A stretch of DNA of 64,000 bases from Clostridium_AT radicumherbarum. Its GTDB lineage: Bacteria > Bacillota > Clostridia > Clostridiales > Clostridiaceae. Below are positions 17,383 to 26,035 of the stretch, piece after piece. Each line of letters begins with the position of its first letter. Within the stretch, counting starts at the first letter, position 1. The notes below the pieces were generated by a model. That model was not told the origin of the DNA and ran no database searches. It was given only the letters and a program-made list of their open reading frames with translations. The DNA lies in the NCBI RefSeq assembly GCF_045310525.1, contig NZ_JBJHZY010000001.1:1426001-1490000 (forward strand), read 5' to 3'. The translations under genes and the position numbers were made by a program.

Positions 17383-18264
17383 ATGGATATTGATAAAAGT
17401 AATGATAATAGTGAGATAGAAAAATTAAAATTAGCCTTAAAAGCTTGTGAAGAAAAATTAGAAGATCATAATAAAAAAAGTGAGTTTTTCGCCAATATAT
17501 CACATGAATTTAAAACTCCAATAAATATTTTAATGGGAGCAATGCAGCTTATTGAATTGTATACCTTAAGCGGAACTATTAAAGATCCAGAGAAAAAACT
17601 TGAGAAGTATATGAAAACAATGAAGCAAAATGCTCTGAGATTATTAAAACTAATTAATAATATTATTAGTATGACTAAGATTGATTCTAACGATGTTTCA
17701 ATTGAGCTTCATAATTATGATATAGTTGCTATTATTAAAAATGTGGTACAATCTATTGAAGCTTACGCAAAGGTAAAATTAATTAATTTAACTTTAGAAA
17801 CAAATTTAGATAAAAAAATTATAGCTTGTGATGCAGATAAAATTGAAAGAATAATGTTAAACCTTTTATCAAATGCTATTAAATTTACTAATAAACAAGG
17901 AAATATCAAAATAAAATTAGAAGAAGTCAATAATATGTTATGTATTTCAGTTGAAGATGATGGAATGGGGATTCCAAAAGATAAATTGAATAGTATCTTT
18001 CAGCGATTTAGAAAAGTTGAAACAAGTTTTACTAGAAACAGAGAAGGAAGCGGCCTTGGCTTGTCTATAGTAAAGGCCCTTGTGGAATTGCACAACGGTA
18101 CTATAGACGTTACTAGTGAATATACTAAAGGAAGTAAATTTGTAATTCAACTCCCAGATAGAAAATTAAGCGAAGCTAATAAATTAAATCTTTATGTCCA
18201 ATTAGACGACGGTATTGAACAAAGGGTAAAGGTTGAATTTTCTGATATACAAGATATTTATTAA
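17383..18264 (+). CDS. Orphan cytoplasmic sensor histidine kinase
   Basis: 293 residues. A short coiled N-terminus (~residues 10-32) leads directly into the HisKA dimerisation domain, with phospho-acceptor His41 in FFANISHEFKTPINIL. The ATPase domain has NLLSNAIKFTN, DDGMGIP and GSGLGLSIVKAL. There is no membrane helix and no PAS, GAF or other sensing domain. No response regulator is next to it. In clostridia several orphan kinases of this build act on Spo0A. The TPR gene 12 bases downstream is the likely partner. Confidence 0.9.
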   Translation: MDIDKSNDNSEIEKLKLALKACEEKLEDHNKKSEFFANISHEFKTPINILMGAMQLIELYTLSGTIKDPEKKLEKYMKTMKQNALRLLKLINNIISMTKIDSNDVSIELHNYDIVAIIKNVVQSIEAYAKVKLINLTLETNLDKKIIACDADKIERIMLNLLSNAIKFTNKQGNIKIKLEEVNNMLCISVEDDGMGIPKDKLNSIFQRFRKVETSFTRNREGSGLGLSIVKALVELHNGTIDVTSEYTKGSKFVIQLPDRKLSEANKLNLYVQLDDGIEQRVKVEFSDIQDIY

Positions 18265-18276
18265 GGAAGTGATTGT

Positions 18277-20031
18277 TTGAAAGCTGCAGAAGAAAATGTG
18301 GAGATATCTAGAAATATAAAAAAATCAAAGCAAAAGATAAGTGTAACTGCCTTAATAAAAGAGGCAGAAGCCTTTGAAAAGATAAATGATATTCATTTGG
18401 CGATAAAAAGCTATGAGAATGCACTTTCAATCTGCATATCTGAGAATAATACTGCTGATGTATTTCACCTATCCATGAAACTTGGAGACTTTTATCAGTT
18501 AAGCGGTAAATTAGAAGAGGGATTACAGTTCTTTCTAAAAGCAAAAGCTTCAGCAGAAATTCTTCAGAATAAAGCCTTAATTATAGATGCCTTAAATAAA
18601 ATTGCAGATAGCTATATAAGCTGTTATGAAATTGAAAATGCCCTAAAGTATTCAGAGGAAGCTTCTAAAGTTCTAAATGAAATTGATTATTTAAAAGGGA
18701 AAATTGAAAATAACATTGGTATGTCACGCATTTACAATATAAAAAAAGAGTATTTTAAGGCTAGAGAACTCTGCAATGAATCATTGCTACTCTGTGGCGA
18801 TAAATACCCTCTATTTAGAGGGAAATTATATATTTCGCTAGCAGATCTTTATAAAAATATTACTAGCCCAGAAGAGCACTTAGAACTTTTAAGGCAGGCC
18901 TATGAGTGCTTTGAGAAGGCTGATTATGAAAGAGGGCTGTTTGGTGTTATAAATAATATTGCAGTTGTATATGCTGAAAAGTTACATGATTATGAAAAGG
19001 CACTTGAATATTATAAAAAACTAAAAAAACTTTGCGAAGGTTCTATTTATGTGGAGTTTCTTAAAATATGCTATCTTAATATTGGAGAAGTCAATTTAAA
19101 ATGTTTTAATTATAAGAAGTCCCTTCGTTGGCTTAATAAGGCTATAAAAATGCCTTCTGGAGCCTATGCTGATAATATATTAGCTTATAATTACGTCTTT
19201 TTAGTACAAGCTAACTTAAAGAAGTATAACTACACAAAAGCTTATGACTTTTTAATGAAGGCTGAAAAAGAGGTAGGTAAAAACTCCAATACTGAATATA
19301 CATTAGTACAATATTATAAAGCAGCAGCCTTAATTTTTAATGAGTTTGGAGACACTAACTGCGCTAAATCATATATAAAAAAAGCATTGGATTCAGTTGA
19401 AAAAGATGAAACATTGATTAAATGGAATATAGGTATTATATATGAATATATAAAGCTAAGTGAGGCTAAAAATGAGACTGATGTAATTGATATAGTTGAT
19501 GGAGTAAGCTATGCTCTATCAAAATACAAAAATAAAGACCAAATTTTAGAGTCTGTTTACAATATTACTATAGCATTAATAGATTTGAACTATAATAAAA
19601 TAGCACTTGATTTTTTAAGTAAGTATAATTCAATGAAACCAGACTATGAAATATTAAAACTAAAAAAGATGTTTATTGATATTAAACTAAGTAAAAGTGA
19701 GAATACAAAATTATTATTAAAGGCTTTAAAGCTAGCCCAAAAAATAAGTGATGTTAATTTTGAATGGAAGTTATCCTGCTTAATAGGAGACTATTATTTA
19801 AAAAATGATGATGCTAAGGAAGCTTTAAATTATTATAATGCCGCCTTTAAAATTGTTAAAGAAATGGTTTTATCTGTGCCTGAAAAGTATAAAATACAAT
19901 ATGCAAATGCAAGTAAAGTTTTAGAGGCCTATAATAAATTAGTTATGGCAATGTACTATAATTCAAAGATAGAACTTGAGGTTTGTAAAATAATTACTAG
20001 TATTGACCAACTAAATGAGATATTTAATTAA
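18277..20031 (+). CDS. Tetratricopeptide-repeat protein
   Basis: 584 residues starting at TTG 18277, preceded by AAGGAAGTGA. The protein is almost wholly helical with TPR units, e.g. HLAIKSYENALSIC, ENALKYSEEASKVL, YEKALEYYKKLKK and FNYKKSLRWLNKAIK, spaced about 40 residues apart. There is no signal peptide, DNA-binding domain or enzyme domain. TPR arrays bind proteins or peptides; I infer that it regulates or scaffolds the kinase encoded immediately upstream. It ends in a strong hairpin terminator. Confidence 0.85.
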   Translation: MKAAEENVEISRNIKKSKQKISVTALIKEAEAFEKINDIHLAIKSYENALSICISENNTADVFHLSMKLGDFYQLSGKLEEGLQFFLKAKASAEILQNKALIIDALNKIADSYISCYEIENALKYSEEASKVLNEIDYLKGKIENNIGMSRIYNIKKEYFKARELCNESLLLCGDKYPLFRGKLYISLADLYKNITSPEEHLELLRQAYECFEKADYERGLFGVINNIAVVYAEKLHDYEKALEYYKKLKKLCEGSIYVEFLKICYLNIGEVNLKCFNYKKSLRWLNKAIKMPSGAYADNILAYNYVFLVQANLKKYNYTKAYDFLMKAEKEVGKNSNTEYTLVQYYKAAALIFNEFGDTNCAKSYIKKALDSVEKDETLIKWNIGIIYEYIKLSEAKNETDVIDIVDGVSYALSKYKNKDQILESVYNITIALIDLNYNKIALDFLSKYNSMKPDYEILKLKKMFIDIKLSKSENTKLLLKALKLAQKISDVNFEWKLSCLIGDYYLKNDDAKEALNYYNAAFKIVKEMVLSVPEKYKIQYANASKVLEAYNKLVMAMYYNSKIELEVCKIITSIDQLNEIFN

Positions 20032-20107
20032 TTAGTTCTATGGAATTTTTTAAGTATGAGAAACTATAATAATTAGTTTAATTTATTTTATAAATTAACT
20101 ACTATTA

Positions 20108-20154
20108 ATGAAGAATTATAAAGAACAAGAATTTCTTTATAATTCTTCATTTTT
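20108..20154 (+). terminator. Hairpin terminator after the TPR gene
   Basis: ATGAAGAATTATAAAGAA and TTCTTTATAATTCTTCAT are complementary with a very short loop, followed by TTTT. It could also work on the minus strand for the convergent phosphoesterase gene. Confidence 0.8.
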
Positions 20155-20205
20155 CATTTATAATTTTAATTATTAACTTAGTATTCTTAATTCTTAAAAA
20201 GATTT

Positions 20206-20712
20206 TTAAAGTTTATCAAAGAAGTTAATTTGAGCATTAATGTGTCCTTTACTAAGCTCTAAAATTATATAAGAATACCATCTATCCTTTCTTTTACTTG
20301 TTGGTGAGCCTGGGTTTAACATTAGAATTTTATTTACAGTCTTTATTATAGGCTGATGACTATGTCCGAAAATTATAATATCCACTTTATTGTCTTTAAA
20401 CATTTCATAAGCTCTATCAATGGTAGTTTTTGCATTGCCATGTCCATGATAAATTCCAATTTTATAGCCCATAATATTGATAAGTTCTTTTTCTTTAACT
20501 CTTTCTTTTATAAGATCTCCATCATTATTACCAAAAACTCCAATAAATTTTTTTTGATTTTCTAAAAGATCAATAACCTTACTGTTTTTAAAATCTCCGG
20601 CATGTATTATTAAATCAACAGCTTTTAAATGTTTATTTAATAAATCCTCAATTTTATATAAATCCTTTGAAATATGTGTATCTGAAATAATTCCAATTTT
20701 TATGTTGACCAC
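20206..20712 (-). CDS. YfcE/MJ0936-type metallophosphoesterase
   Basis: 168 residues, the usual size for this family. Metal-binding motifs are DTH in GIISDTHISKD, GD in HAGDFKN, GNND in VFGNNDGD, GHG in YHGHGNAKT and GHSH in FGHSHQP. Relatives hydrolyse phosphodiesters; the natural substrate is unknown. The likely start GTG (20710-20712) overlaps the last base of the site AGGAGG (20712-20717 on the minus strand), an unusual arrangement, and no ATG lies near. Confidence 0.88.
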   Translation of the reverse strand: MVNIKIGIISDTHISKDLYKIEDLLNKHLKAVDLIIHAGDFKNSKVIDLLENQKKFIGVFGNNDGDLIKERVKEKELINIMGYKIGIYHGHGNAKTTIDRAYEMFKDNKVDIIIFGHSHQPIIKTVNKILMLNPGSPTSKRKDRWYSYIILELSKGHINAQINFFDKL

Positions 20713-20838
20713 CTCCTAAACACCTATAGTTATACATTATTCTTAGTATGCTTCAAATGTTAAATGGATTTTCATTAAAGACTGCTTCTGATTAAAGACA
20801 TAGGTTTTGGATAAAATAATGATGGAGGTGTATTAAGT

Positions 20839-21141
20839 ATGATTAATAATGTGTTTGAAACTACAGTAATGGGAAGCAATATTGTTTATTTGAATATACC
20901 TGAAGAGGATTATTTTTTAAGCTATGATTCAATAACTAGAAAAGCTGCGGAAGAAATAAGTAATACCTATTTTTTGCTTAGAAGCAGAGATGGAATTCCT
21001 GAGGTCTTAGATATAGAGCATCACGAACCTAGCCATAGGGTGAAAATTACCCTTGAGGTAAAAGATGCCACTGATAACAATAGGCCTTTATATAAGGTTC
21101 CAGATTCTCTAAATATCACAAGAAATAATGAAGTTCGTTAA
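20839..21141 (+). CDS. Conserved clostridial hypothetical protein
   Basis: 100 residues, no family recognised. It starts after TGATGGAGGTG. It is soluble and acidic, with NIVYLNIPEEDYFLSYDS and a charged middle (GIPEVLDIEHHEPSHRVKI). Its end overlaps the start of comEC by 14 bases, so the two are translationally linked, but nothing in the sequence points to a competence role. Confidence 0.7.
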   Translation: MINNVFETTVMGSNIVYLNIPEEDYFLSYDSITRKAAEEISNTYFLLRSRDGIPEVLDIEHHEPSHRVKITLEVKDATDNNRPLYKVPDSLNITRNNEVR

Positions 21142-22933
21142 ACCTCTTGTATTTTATGGAATCGCTCTTTTTATAGGTTGTATTTCTTATATAGCTTTTA
21201 AAAATAGTTTAATTATAGGTGCAGTTTTAACTGCATCTTTTTTAATCATAATTCTCTCAACACTAGATACTAAATATTCAATAATAATTCTTTGCTTTTT
21301 ATTTCTTGGGATACTTAGCTCACACCTCTACTATAATATGGAAGTGAATTCAAATACTTTTAATATAAGGCTTACAAAATATAATGAATTTTATTCTTAT
21401 GGTATATTAAACGGAAGAAAGGTGCTGCTTAAGGGAAATCTTAAAAAAGAGGATGAGGGATTAAGCCTAATAATTAATGGAAAATTTGAAGACATAAGAG
21501 ATTATGAAAAAGGAATTGTTGGAACCATATACATAGATAGTGCTTCAAGTGGAAAGAAGGATTTTATTTCTAATATAAGTACCTTTAAGCAGAAATTATA
21601 TTATAAATTCATGGCTAGTTTAGGTGAAGAAAGAGCAGCACTTATAATGTCCCTTTGCTATGGGGAAGCAAATTACCTCTCTGATATTCAAAAGGACGAC
21701 TTCAAAAAACTTGGGGTTGTCCATGCCATTAGTGTATCAGGCTTTCATATGGCCATTATATATAAGGTTCTAGAAGGTGTTTTTGGAATAGGACCATCTA
21801 TACTCGTTTCACTTTTATATGCCTTATTCACAGGGGCACAGCCTGCAACCTTAAGGGCATTTTTGATGATATTTACTTTAAAAATGTCTAAAAAGGTGTT
21901 TAAGAATTATGATGGTCTTTCAGCCCTAAGCTTGTCAGGTATAATTATTCTTACTTTAAAACCATATTATTGCCTGGACTTAGGTTTTATATTGTCATAT
22001 CTTTCAACTTTAGGAATCATGCTTTATTATAACAAAATTAGAAGAGCTCTTTATTATATCCCAAATAAGATAAATGAAAGTATCAGCCTAACTCTAAGCG
22101 CACAGGTTTTTTCAATGCCCTACGCTGCACTTTCCTTAGGAAATCTTAGTTTTGGCTTCATTCCAGGAAATATAGTTTTATTACCTCTTTATACCGTGCT
22201 TGTCTTAATAGGGAATATAGCCTTATTGTTTTATAAAATTGATTTTTTATTTAACATATTAAATAAACTTTTAGCATTAATTATGCTGGTTTTAGAAGGT
22301 GCAACTTATACCTTGCTTTTAATAACACCTAAGGTAGTATATTTGAATTTCTTTCAAAGCTTTGCTCTTTTACTCACTATTATTTCTTTTATATTAATTA
22401 AAAGGGGAATGAATAATTTAAAACCAGTTCCTCTCTTAATAGCCATCTTATTAGCTTTAAATAATTATAAGTTTTTCCCAAATATACAGTATATAGATTT
22501 AGGTGCAAGTGATGGTGCAATTATTGAATATAAATTAAATAAAATCTTAATAGTCAATGATGGTGAAAATATAGTAAACAACATAAAGACTATTGATAAT
22601 AAATTTAACTTCACAAGAATTATTAAAAATTCTAAAGAAGGCTTAACTTTCAAAATTGATACTAATTTTTATGTAAAGACTCTACCTAATTTAAATTCAG
22701 AGGCAGGTGAGCTAAATATAGAAGTATTTTCAAATAATAGAAGAACTATTTTCACAAGAAACTCTCAGAACTTTACGGATATTGATTTAAAAAAGTGTGA
22801 TATAATAGTGTTGCCTCAGAAAAGATATTATTTTGCTAAAAATGTTACAATCAATAGCTTAAAAACGTCAAGTTATGATATTGTCTTTAATAAGGCATAT
22901 CCTAGTTTTGCATTAAGCAAAGGAAAGGAGTAG
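21128..22933 (+). CDS. comEC: ComEC/Rec2-family DNA channel protein with degenerate C-terminal domain
   Basis: 601 residues, shorter than typical ComEC (about 700-800). The N-terminal helices and OB-like part (~residues 70-140) are followed by the competence domain, with GVVHAISVSGFHMAIIYKVL and LFTGAQPATLRAFLMIF. The C-terminal ~165 residues align in position with the usual metallo-beta-lactamase domain: YIDLGASDGAIIEY stands where DVGQGD normally is. The H-x-H-x-DH metal motif is missing. The membrane channel may work without nuclease activity, or competence may be decaying. Confidence 0.85.
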   Translation: MKFVKPLVFYGIALFIGCISYIAFKNSLIIGAVLTASFLIIILSTLDTKYSIIILCFLFLGILSSHLYYNMEVNSNTFNIRLTKYNEFYSYGILNGRKVLLKGNLKKEDEGLSLIINGKFEDIRDYEKGIVGTIYIDSASSGKKDFISNISTFKQKLYYKFMASLGEERAALIMSLCYGEANYLSDIQKDDFKKLGVVHAISVSGFHMAIIYKVLEGVFGIGPSILVSLLYALFTGAQPATLRAFLMIFTLKMSKKVFKNYDGLSALSLSGIIILTLKPYYCLDLGFILSYLSTLGIMLYYNKIRRALYYIPNKINESISLTLSAQVFSMPYAALSLGNLSFGFIPGNIVLLPLYTVLVLIGNIALLFYKIDFLFNILNKLLALIMLVLEGATYTLLLITPKVVYLNFFQSFALLLTIISFILIKRGMNNLKPVPLLIAILLALNNYKFFPNIQYIDLGASDGAIIEYKLNKILIVNDGENIVNNIKTIDNKFNFTRIIKNSKEGLTFKIDTNFYVKTLPNLNSEAGELNIEVFSNNRRTIFTRNSQNFTDIDLKKCDIIVLPQKRYYFAKNVTINSLKTSSYDIVFNKAYPSFALSKGKE

Positions 22934-22937
22934 TTTC

Positions 22938-23960
22938 TTGCTTGAATATATTGAATTAGAAGAGAAACTTAAAAATAATAAATTTGAGAATTGCTATATA
23001 TTTTGCGGCATTGATGAAGCATTGATGAAGGAAAAAATTACATTTATTAAGAAAAAGGCTCTTAATGCCTCCTTTTCAGATATAAATTTTGTTCAATTCG
23101 ATGGGAAAACGGCAGATATGGAAGCAGTTATTAACACTTGCGACACTATACCATTTTTAGATGAGAAAAAGGTAGTTGTTGTTTTCAGAGCCGAGTTTCT
23201 AGGAGAAGGAGAAGATAAAACCTCTAATAAAAGCTTTGAGCTCCTTCAAAAATATATTGAGAATCCTGCTAAGCATACAATTTTAATTGTCTATTATGTG
23301 TTTAAAGAAGACAGGGAGAAGCCAAGCAACAAAATTAAGAAATTAGATAAAAAAACTTCCGTTGTAAAATTTGATAAATTAAAGGGCGCAAATCTTGAAA
23401 AAAAGATTAAGGCACTGTTTGATGAAAGAAACAAAAATATAGGCAGGGCAGAACTAAAATTTTTCTGTGAGGAAATTGAGAACAACATGGAAGCTGTAAA
23501 AAATGAAGTTGAGAAGCTTTGCTGCTATGTAAGTAACAAGGAAATTACAAGAGAAGATATTTTGATGATGCTGCCACCAAAAGCTGATAATGATATATTT
23601 GATTTGGTGGATTCAATATCACAAAAGAAATTGGAAAAAGCATTGGACATCTTGTCGGAACTTTTATATAAAGGAGAGAAGCTTACCTATATTTTGTATA
23701 TGGTTGAAAGGCAGTTTAATCTACTTTTGCAATTAAAACTAGGAATTGAAAAAGGGAAAACAAAGGATGTGCTTTCTAAAGAGTTGAAAATGAATCCCTA
23801 TATTTGTGATAAAATGATGCTTCAAAGTAAAAGATTTACACTAAAAAACTTAAAAACTGCTATTAATGACTGTTTAGAAAGTGAAGAAGTACTTAAAAGC
23901 TCGCCAGTTAACAGTAAAACTGAAGTAGAATTATTGATTCTAAAAACCATAACAGCATAA
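22938..23960 (+). CDS. holA: DNA polymerase III subunit delta
   Basis: 340 residues, normal length. The start is TTG 22938, seven bases after AAAGGAG. The delta subunit opens the sliding clamp as part of the clamp loader. The N-terminal domain has NCYIFCGIDEALMKEKI, and the C-terminal collar region has FDLVDSISQKKLEKALDILS and LLLQLKLGIEKGKTK. It follows comEC by 4 bases and converges with rpsT, the usual clostridial neighbourhood. Confidence 0.93.
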   Translation: MLEYIELEEKLKNNKFENCYIFCGIDEALMKEKITFIKKKALNASFSDINFVQFDGKTADMEAVINTCDTIPFLDEKKVVVVFRAEFLGEGEDKTSNKSFELLQKYIENPAKHTILIVYYVFKEDREKPSNKIKKLDKKTSVVKFDKLKGANLEKKIKALFDERNKNIGRAELKFFCEEIENNMEAVKNEVEKLCCYVSNKEITREDILMMLPPKADNDIFDLVDSISQKKLEKALDILSELLYKGEKLTYILYMVERQFNLLLQLKLGIEKGKTKDVLSKELKMNPYICDKMMLQSKRFTLKNLKTAINDCLESEEVLKSSPVNSKTEVELLILKTITA

Positions 23961-23961
23961 A

Positions 23962-23993
23962 AATAAAAAACCGGTTAAAAACCGGTTTATTTA
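23962..23993. terminator. Bidirectional terminator between holA and rpsT
   Basis: AAACCGGT and ACCGGTTT form an 8-bp stem with A-rich and T-rich flanks on both sides. Confidence 0.88.
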
Positions 23994-24260
23994 TTAAGCA
24001 GAAATAGAATTTAACTTTGCAGCTAATCTAGATTTCTTTCTTGAAGCCATATTCTTATGAATTATTCCTTTAGAAGCAGCCATATCTAAAGCTTTTACAG
24101 TATTAGTGAAAGCAGCTTTAGCTTCTTCAAGGTTTCCGCCTGTTACAGCAACTTCAAACTTCTTTATAGTAGTTTTAAGAGCTGATTTAACCATTTTGTT
24201 TCTAAGTGTTTTAACTTCGATAACTTTTATTCTCTTTTGAGCTGATTTAATATTTGCCAT
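23994..24260 (-). CDS. rpsT: 30S ribosomal protein S20
   Basis: 88 residues. Recognised by MANIKSAQKRIKVIEVKTLR, the lysine-rich helices and HKNMASRKKSRLAAKLN near the end. S20 binds 16S rRNA early in small-subunit assembly. The start ATG follows AAGGGGGTG. The gene is transcribed alone, against the surrounding genes, from a clear promoter and through a structured leader. Confidence 0.97.
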   Translation of the reverse strand: MANIKSAQKRIKVIEVKTLRNKMVKSALKTTIKKFEVAVTGGNLEEAKAAFTNTVKALDMAASKGIIHKNMASRKKSRLAAKLNSISA

Positions 24261-24290
24261 TGGTTTTCACCCCCTTATTTTTTTATAGGG

Positions 24291-24325
24291 TCTCAGCAGT
24301 TTGGGGAAATCTGCGTCCGAGTTAT
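24291..24325 (-). promoter_or_regulatory. Structured 5' leader of rpsT
   Basis: On the minus strand CTCGG and CTGAG pair, as do CAG and CTG inside them, around an A/C-rich loop. The hairpin lies between the promoter and the ribosome binding site. Ribosomal protein leaders often let the protein repress its own mRNA; whether this one does is inference. Confidence 0.4.
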
Positions 24326-24341
24326 TTACATAACAAACCAT

Positions 24342-24370
24342 ATTATAACACTTATTTTTTAGCACTTCAA
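24342..24370 (-). promoter_or_regulatory. Promoter of rpsT
   Basis: On the minus strand TTGAAG (24365-24370) and a perfect TATAAT (24342-24347) are 17 bases apart. Confidence 0.8.
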
Positions 24371-24544
24371 TAGTAAATTACAAAAATCACCTTGGAAGTC
24401 TATATTTTTGAAGTTATTCTTTCTATTTAAAATTATATCTTCTACATGACCGTATAGTATGAGTTTAATTGGAAAAGATAAGGTTAAAAATAATAAGAAA
24501 GATAAAACTCTTCTTACAAACTTATTTTTTAAAGGAGCAAAAAC

Positions 24545-25519
24545 ATGATAAATGTAAGAACTGATTTGGCAATTGAAGCTAAGGAAATATATGAAAAGAA
24601 AAGTAATGGAAGATATCCAGGGGTTGAAGTTTCTGAAGAAAAGGATGGAGACATAAAGATTACAAAAGTTAGAATAGTAGATGAGGTAGGGGAAAAAGCT
24701 ATGGGTAAGCCCATAGGAAGCTATATTACACTAGACATACCTGCTGTAACCCATTATGATAGTGATTCAATGGACGAGGTAAGTGAAGCTATGGCTAAGG
24801 TACTATCTCCCATGATAAATTTAGATAAAAGTATGACAGCACTTGTAGTTGGACTTGGAAATTCAAGCATTACGCCAGACGCCTTAGGTCCAAAGGTTAT
24901 TTCAAAACTAATGATTACAAGACACTTAAAGGAATTAGTGCCTGACAGCATAGACGAAAATATAAGGCCAGTATGCGGGATTTCACCGGGAGTTTTAGGT
25001 ACCACAGGCATAGAAACTGGTGAGATAATAAAGGGTGTTGTGGAAAAAATTAAGCCGAATTTGATTATTTGCATAGATGCCTTGGCCTCTAGAAAAATGG
25101 AAAGAGTAAATAAAACTATCCAAATTGGAGATACTGGAATTTCACCAGGTTCTGGAGTTGGAAATAAGAGAATGGAAATTAGTAAACGTTCACTTGGAAT
25201 TCCAACAATAGCAATAGGCGTTCCTACAGTGGTGGATGCTGCCACTATGGCTAATGACACCATTGATTTGGCCATAGATGAAATGATAAAACAAGCTACA
25301 AACGGTGGGGAATTTTATAATATGCTGCGGGGTATAGATAAAAATGAAAAGCAGAAAATGATTGAAGAAATTTTAAATCCCTATGTAGGAAACTTAATGG
25401 TAACACCAAAGGAAGTAGATTTAGTGGTAGATTCACTCTCAAAGGTAATAGCTAATGGCATAAATATAGCCTTGCAGCCAGCTTTAGAACTTGAGGATAT
25501 TAATAGATACATGAATTAA
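24545..25519 (+). CDS. gpr: Spore germination protease GPR
   Basis: 324 residues. The start MINVRTDLAIEAKEIYEKK is the GPR zymogen-type N-terminus. GLGNSSITPDALGPKVISKL, RPVCGISPGVLGTTGIET and IAIGVPTVVDAATM are family landmarks. GPR degrades small acid-soluble spore proteins at germination and is made in the forespore, usually under sigma-G. I could not identify a convincing sigma-G promoter upstream. A start after AAAGGAGCAAAAAC is well placed. Confidence 0.96.
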   Translation: MINVRTDLAIEAKEIYEKKSNGRYPGVEVSEEKDGDIKITKVRIVDEVGEKAMGKPIGSYITLDIPAVTHYDSDSMDEVSEAMAKVLSPMINLDKSMTALVVGLGNSSITPDALGPKVISKLMITRHLKELVPDSIDENIRPVCGISPGVLGTTGIETGEIIKGVVEKIKPNLIICIDALASRKMERVNKTIQIGDTGISPGSGVGNKRMEISKRSLGIPTIAIGVPTVVDAATMANDTIDLAIDEMIKQATNGGEFYNMLRGIDKNEKQKMIEEILNPYVGNLMVTPKEVDLVVDSLSKVIANGINIALQPALELEDINRYMN

Positions 25520-25557
25520 ATTAATAAAAAAAATGGTATTTTTTGAATAAAATAAAT

Positions 25558-25630
25558 AAAAAAGTACATCCTTTTATATATGGAGGAATTCAAGGAGTAA
25601 TCATTGAATGCCTAAAGGAGGTACTTTTTT
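25558..25630 (+). promoter_or_regulatory. Inverted repeat covering the ribosome binding site of the next gene
   Basis: AAAAAAGTACATCCTTTTA (25558-25576) faces CTAAAGGAGGTACTTTTTT (25612-25630), pairing with few mismatches. The right arm contains the AAAGGAGG site of the 25631 gene and ends in a T run. It can act as a terminator for gpr or mask translation of the small gene. Confidence 0.65.
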
Positions 25631-25909
25631 GTGTTTAAAAGGTCAAAATATTTTTTAATAATTTTTATTTCTCTTGGCATAGTTTTTTATGGCTTTATAA
25701 CAGTCAGCAATGTTCTGCCTGATTTCATAAAGGAAAGATCAGCATTTAAAGTTTCCTACAGCACTAAACCCTTTGATCTACAATTTGATATTGGAGATTA
25801 TATAGTTTACTTAAACAACAAAGCAGTTGATAATTACAAAAGAGGTGCAGATGAGTTTATGCATAACCTTGTTACAAATAATCCAATAAAAAAGATTTTA
25901 AAGCAATAA
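25631..25909 (+). CDS. Small membrane-anchored hypothetical protein in the usual spoIIP position
   Basis: 92 residues, starting at GTG 25631, eight bases after AAAGGAGGT. One N-terminal helix (YFLIIFISLGIVFYGFI) would anchor or export it, followed by ~65 polar residues with YSTKPFDLQFDIGDYIVYLN. I recognise no family. In many clostridia spoIIP lies between gpr and lepA; this protein shows none of the SpoIIP catalytic features (such as the HTH of IYHTHTSE), so it is either unrelated or an N-terminal stub. Confidence 0.65.
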   Translation: MFKRSKYFLIIFISLGIVFYGFITVSNVLPDFIKERSAFKVSYSTKPFDLQFDIGDYIVYLNNKAVDNYKRGADEFMHNLVTNNPIKKILKQ

Positions 25910-25970
25910 TAGCTATTTAATTCCTTAATAAAACTAAAAAAATATTATAAAGGTTGATTTACAGTATTTA

Positions 25971-26001
25971 TTGACAAATTCCCTGGTTACTATGTTATAA
26001 T
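25971..26001 (+). promoter_or_regulatory. Promoter of lepA
   Basis: TTGACA at 25971-25976 and TATAAT at 25996-26001, spacer 19 bases (longer than ideal); an alternative -10 TATGTT begins at 25991. It is 34 bases before the lepA start. Confidence 0.6.
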
Positions 26002-26035
26002 TTATTTTGATTTAATACGTTATGGGGGTAGAACT

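Noticed and set aside
24754..25275. 173-codon open frame on the minus strand opposite gpr
   Set aside because: It is a shadow of the conserved gpr coding frame; no ribosome binding site, and the composition follows the opposite strand.
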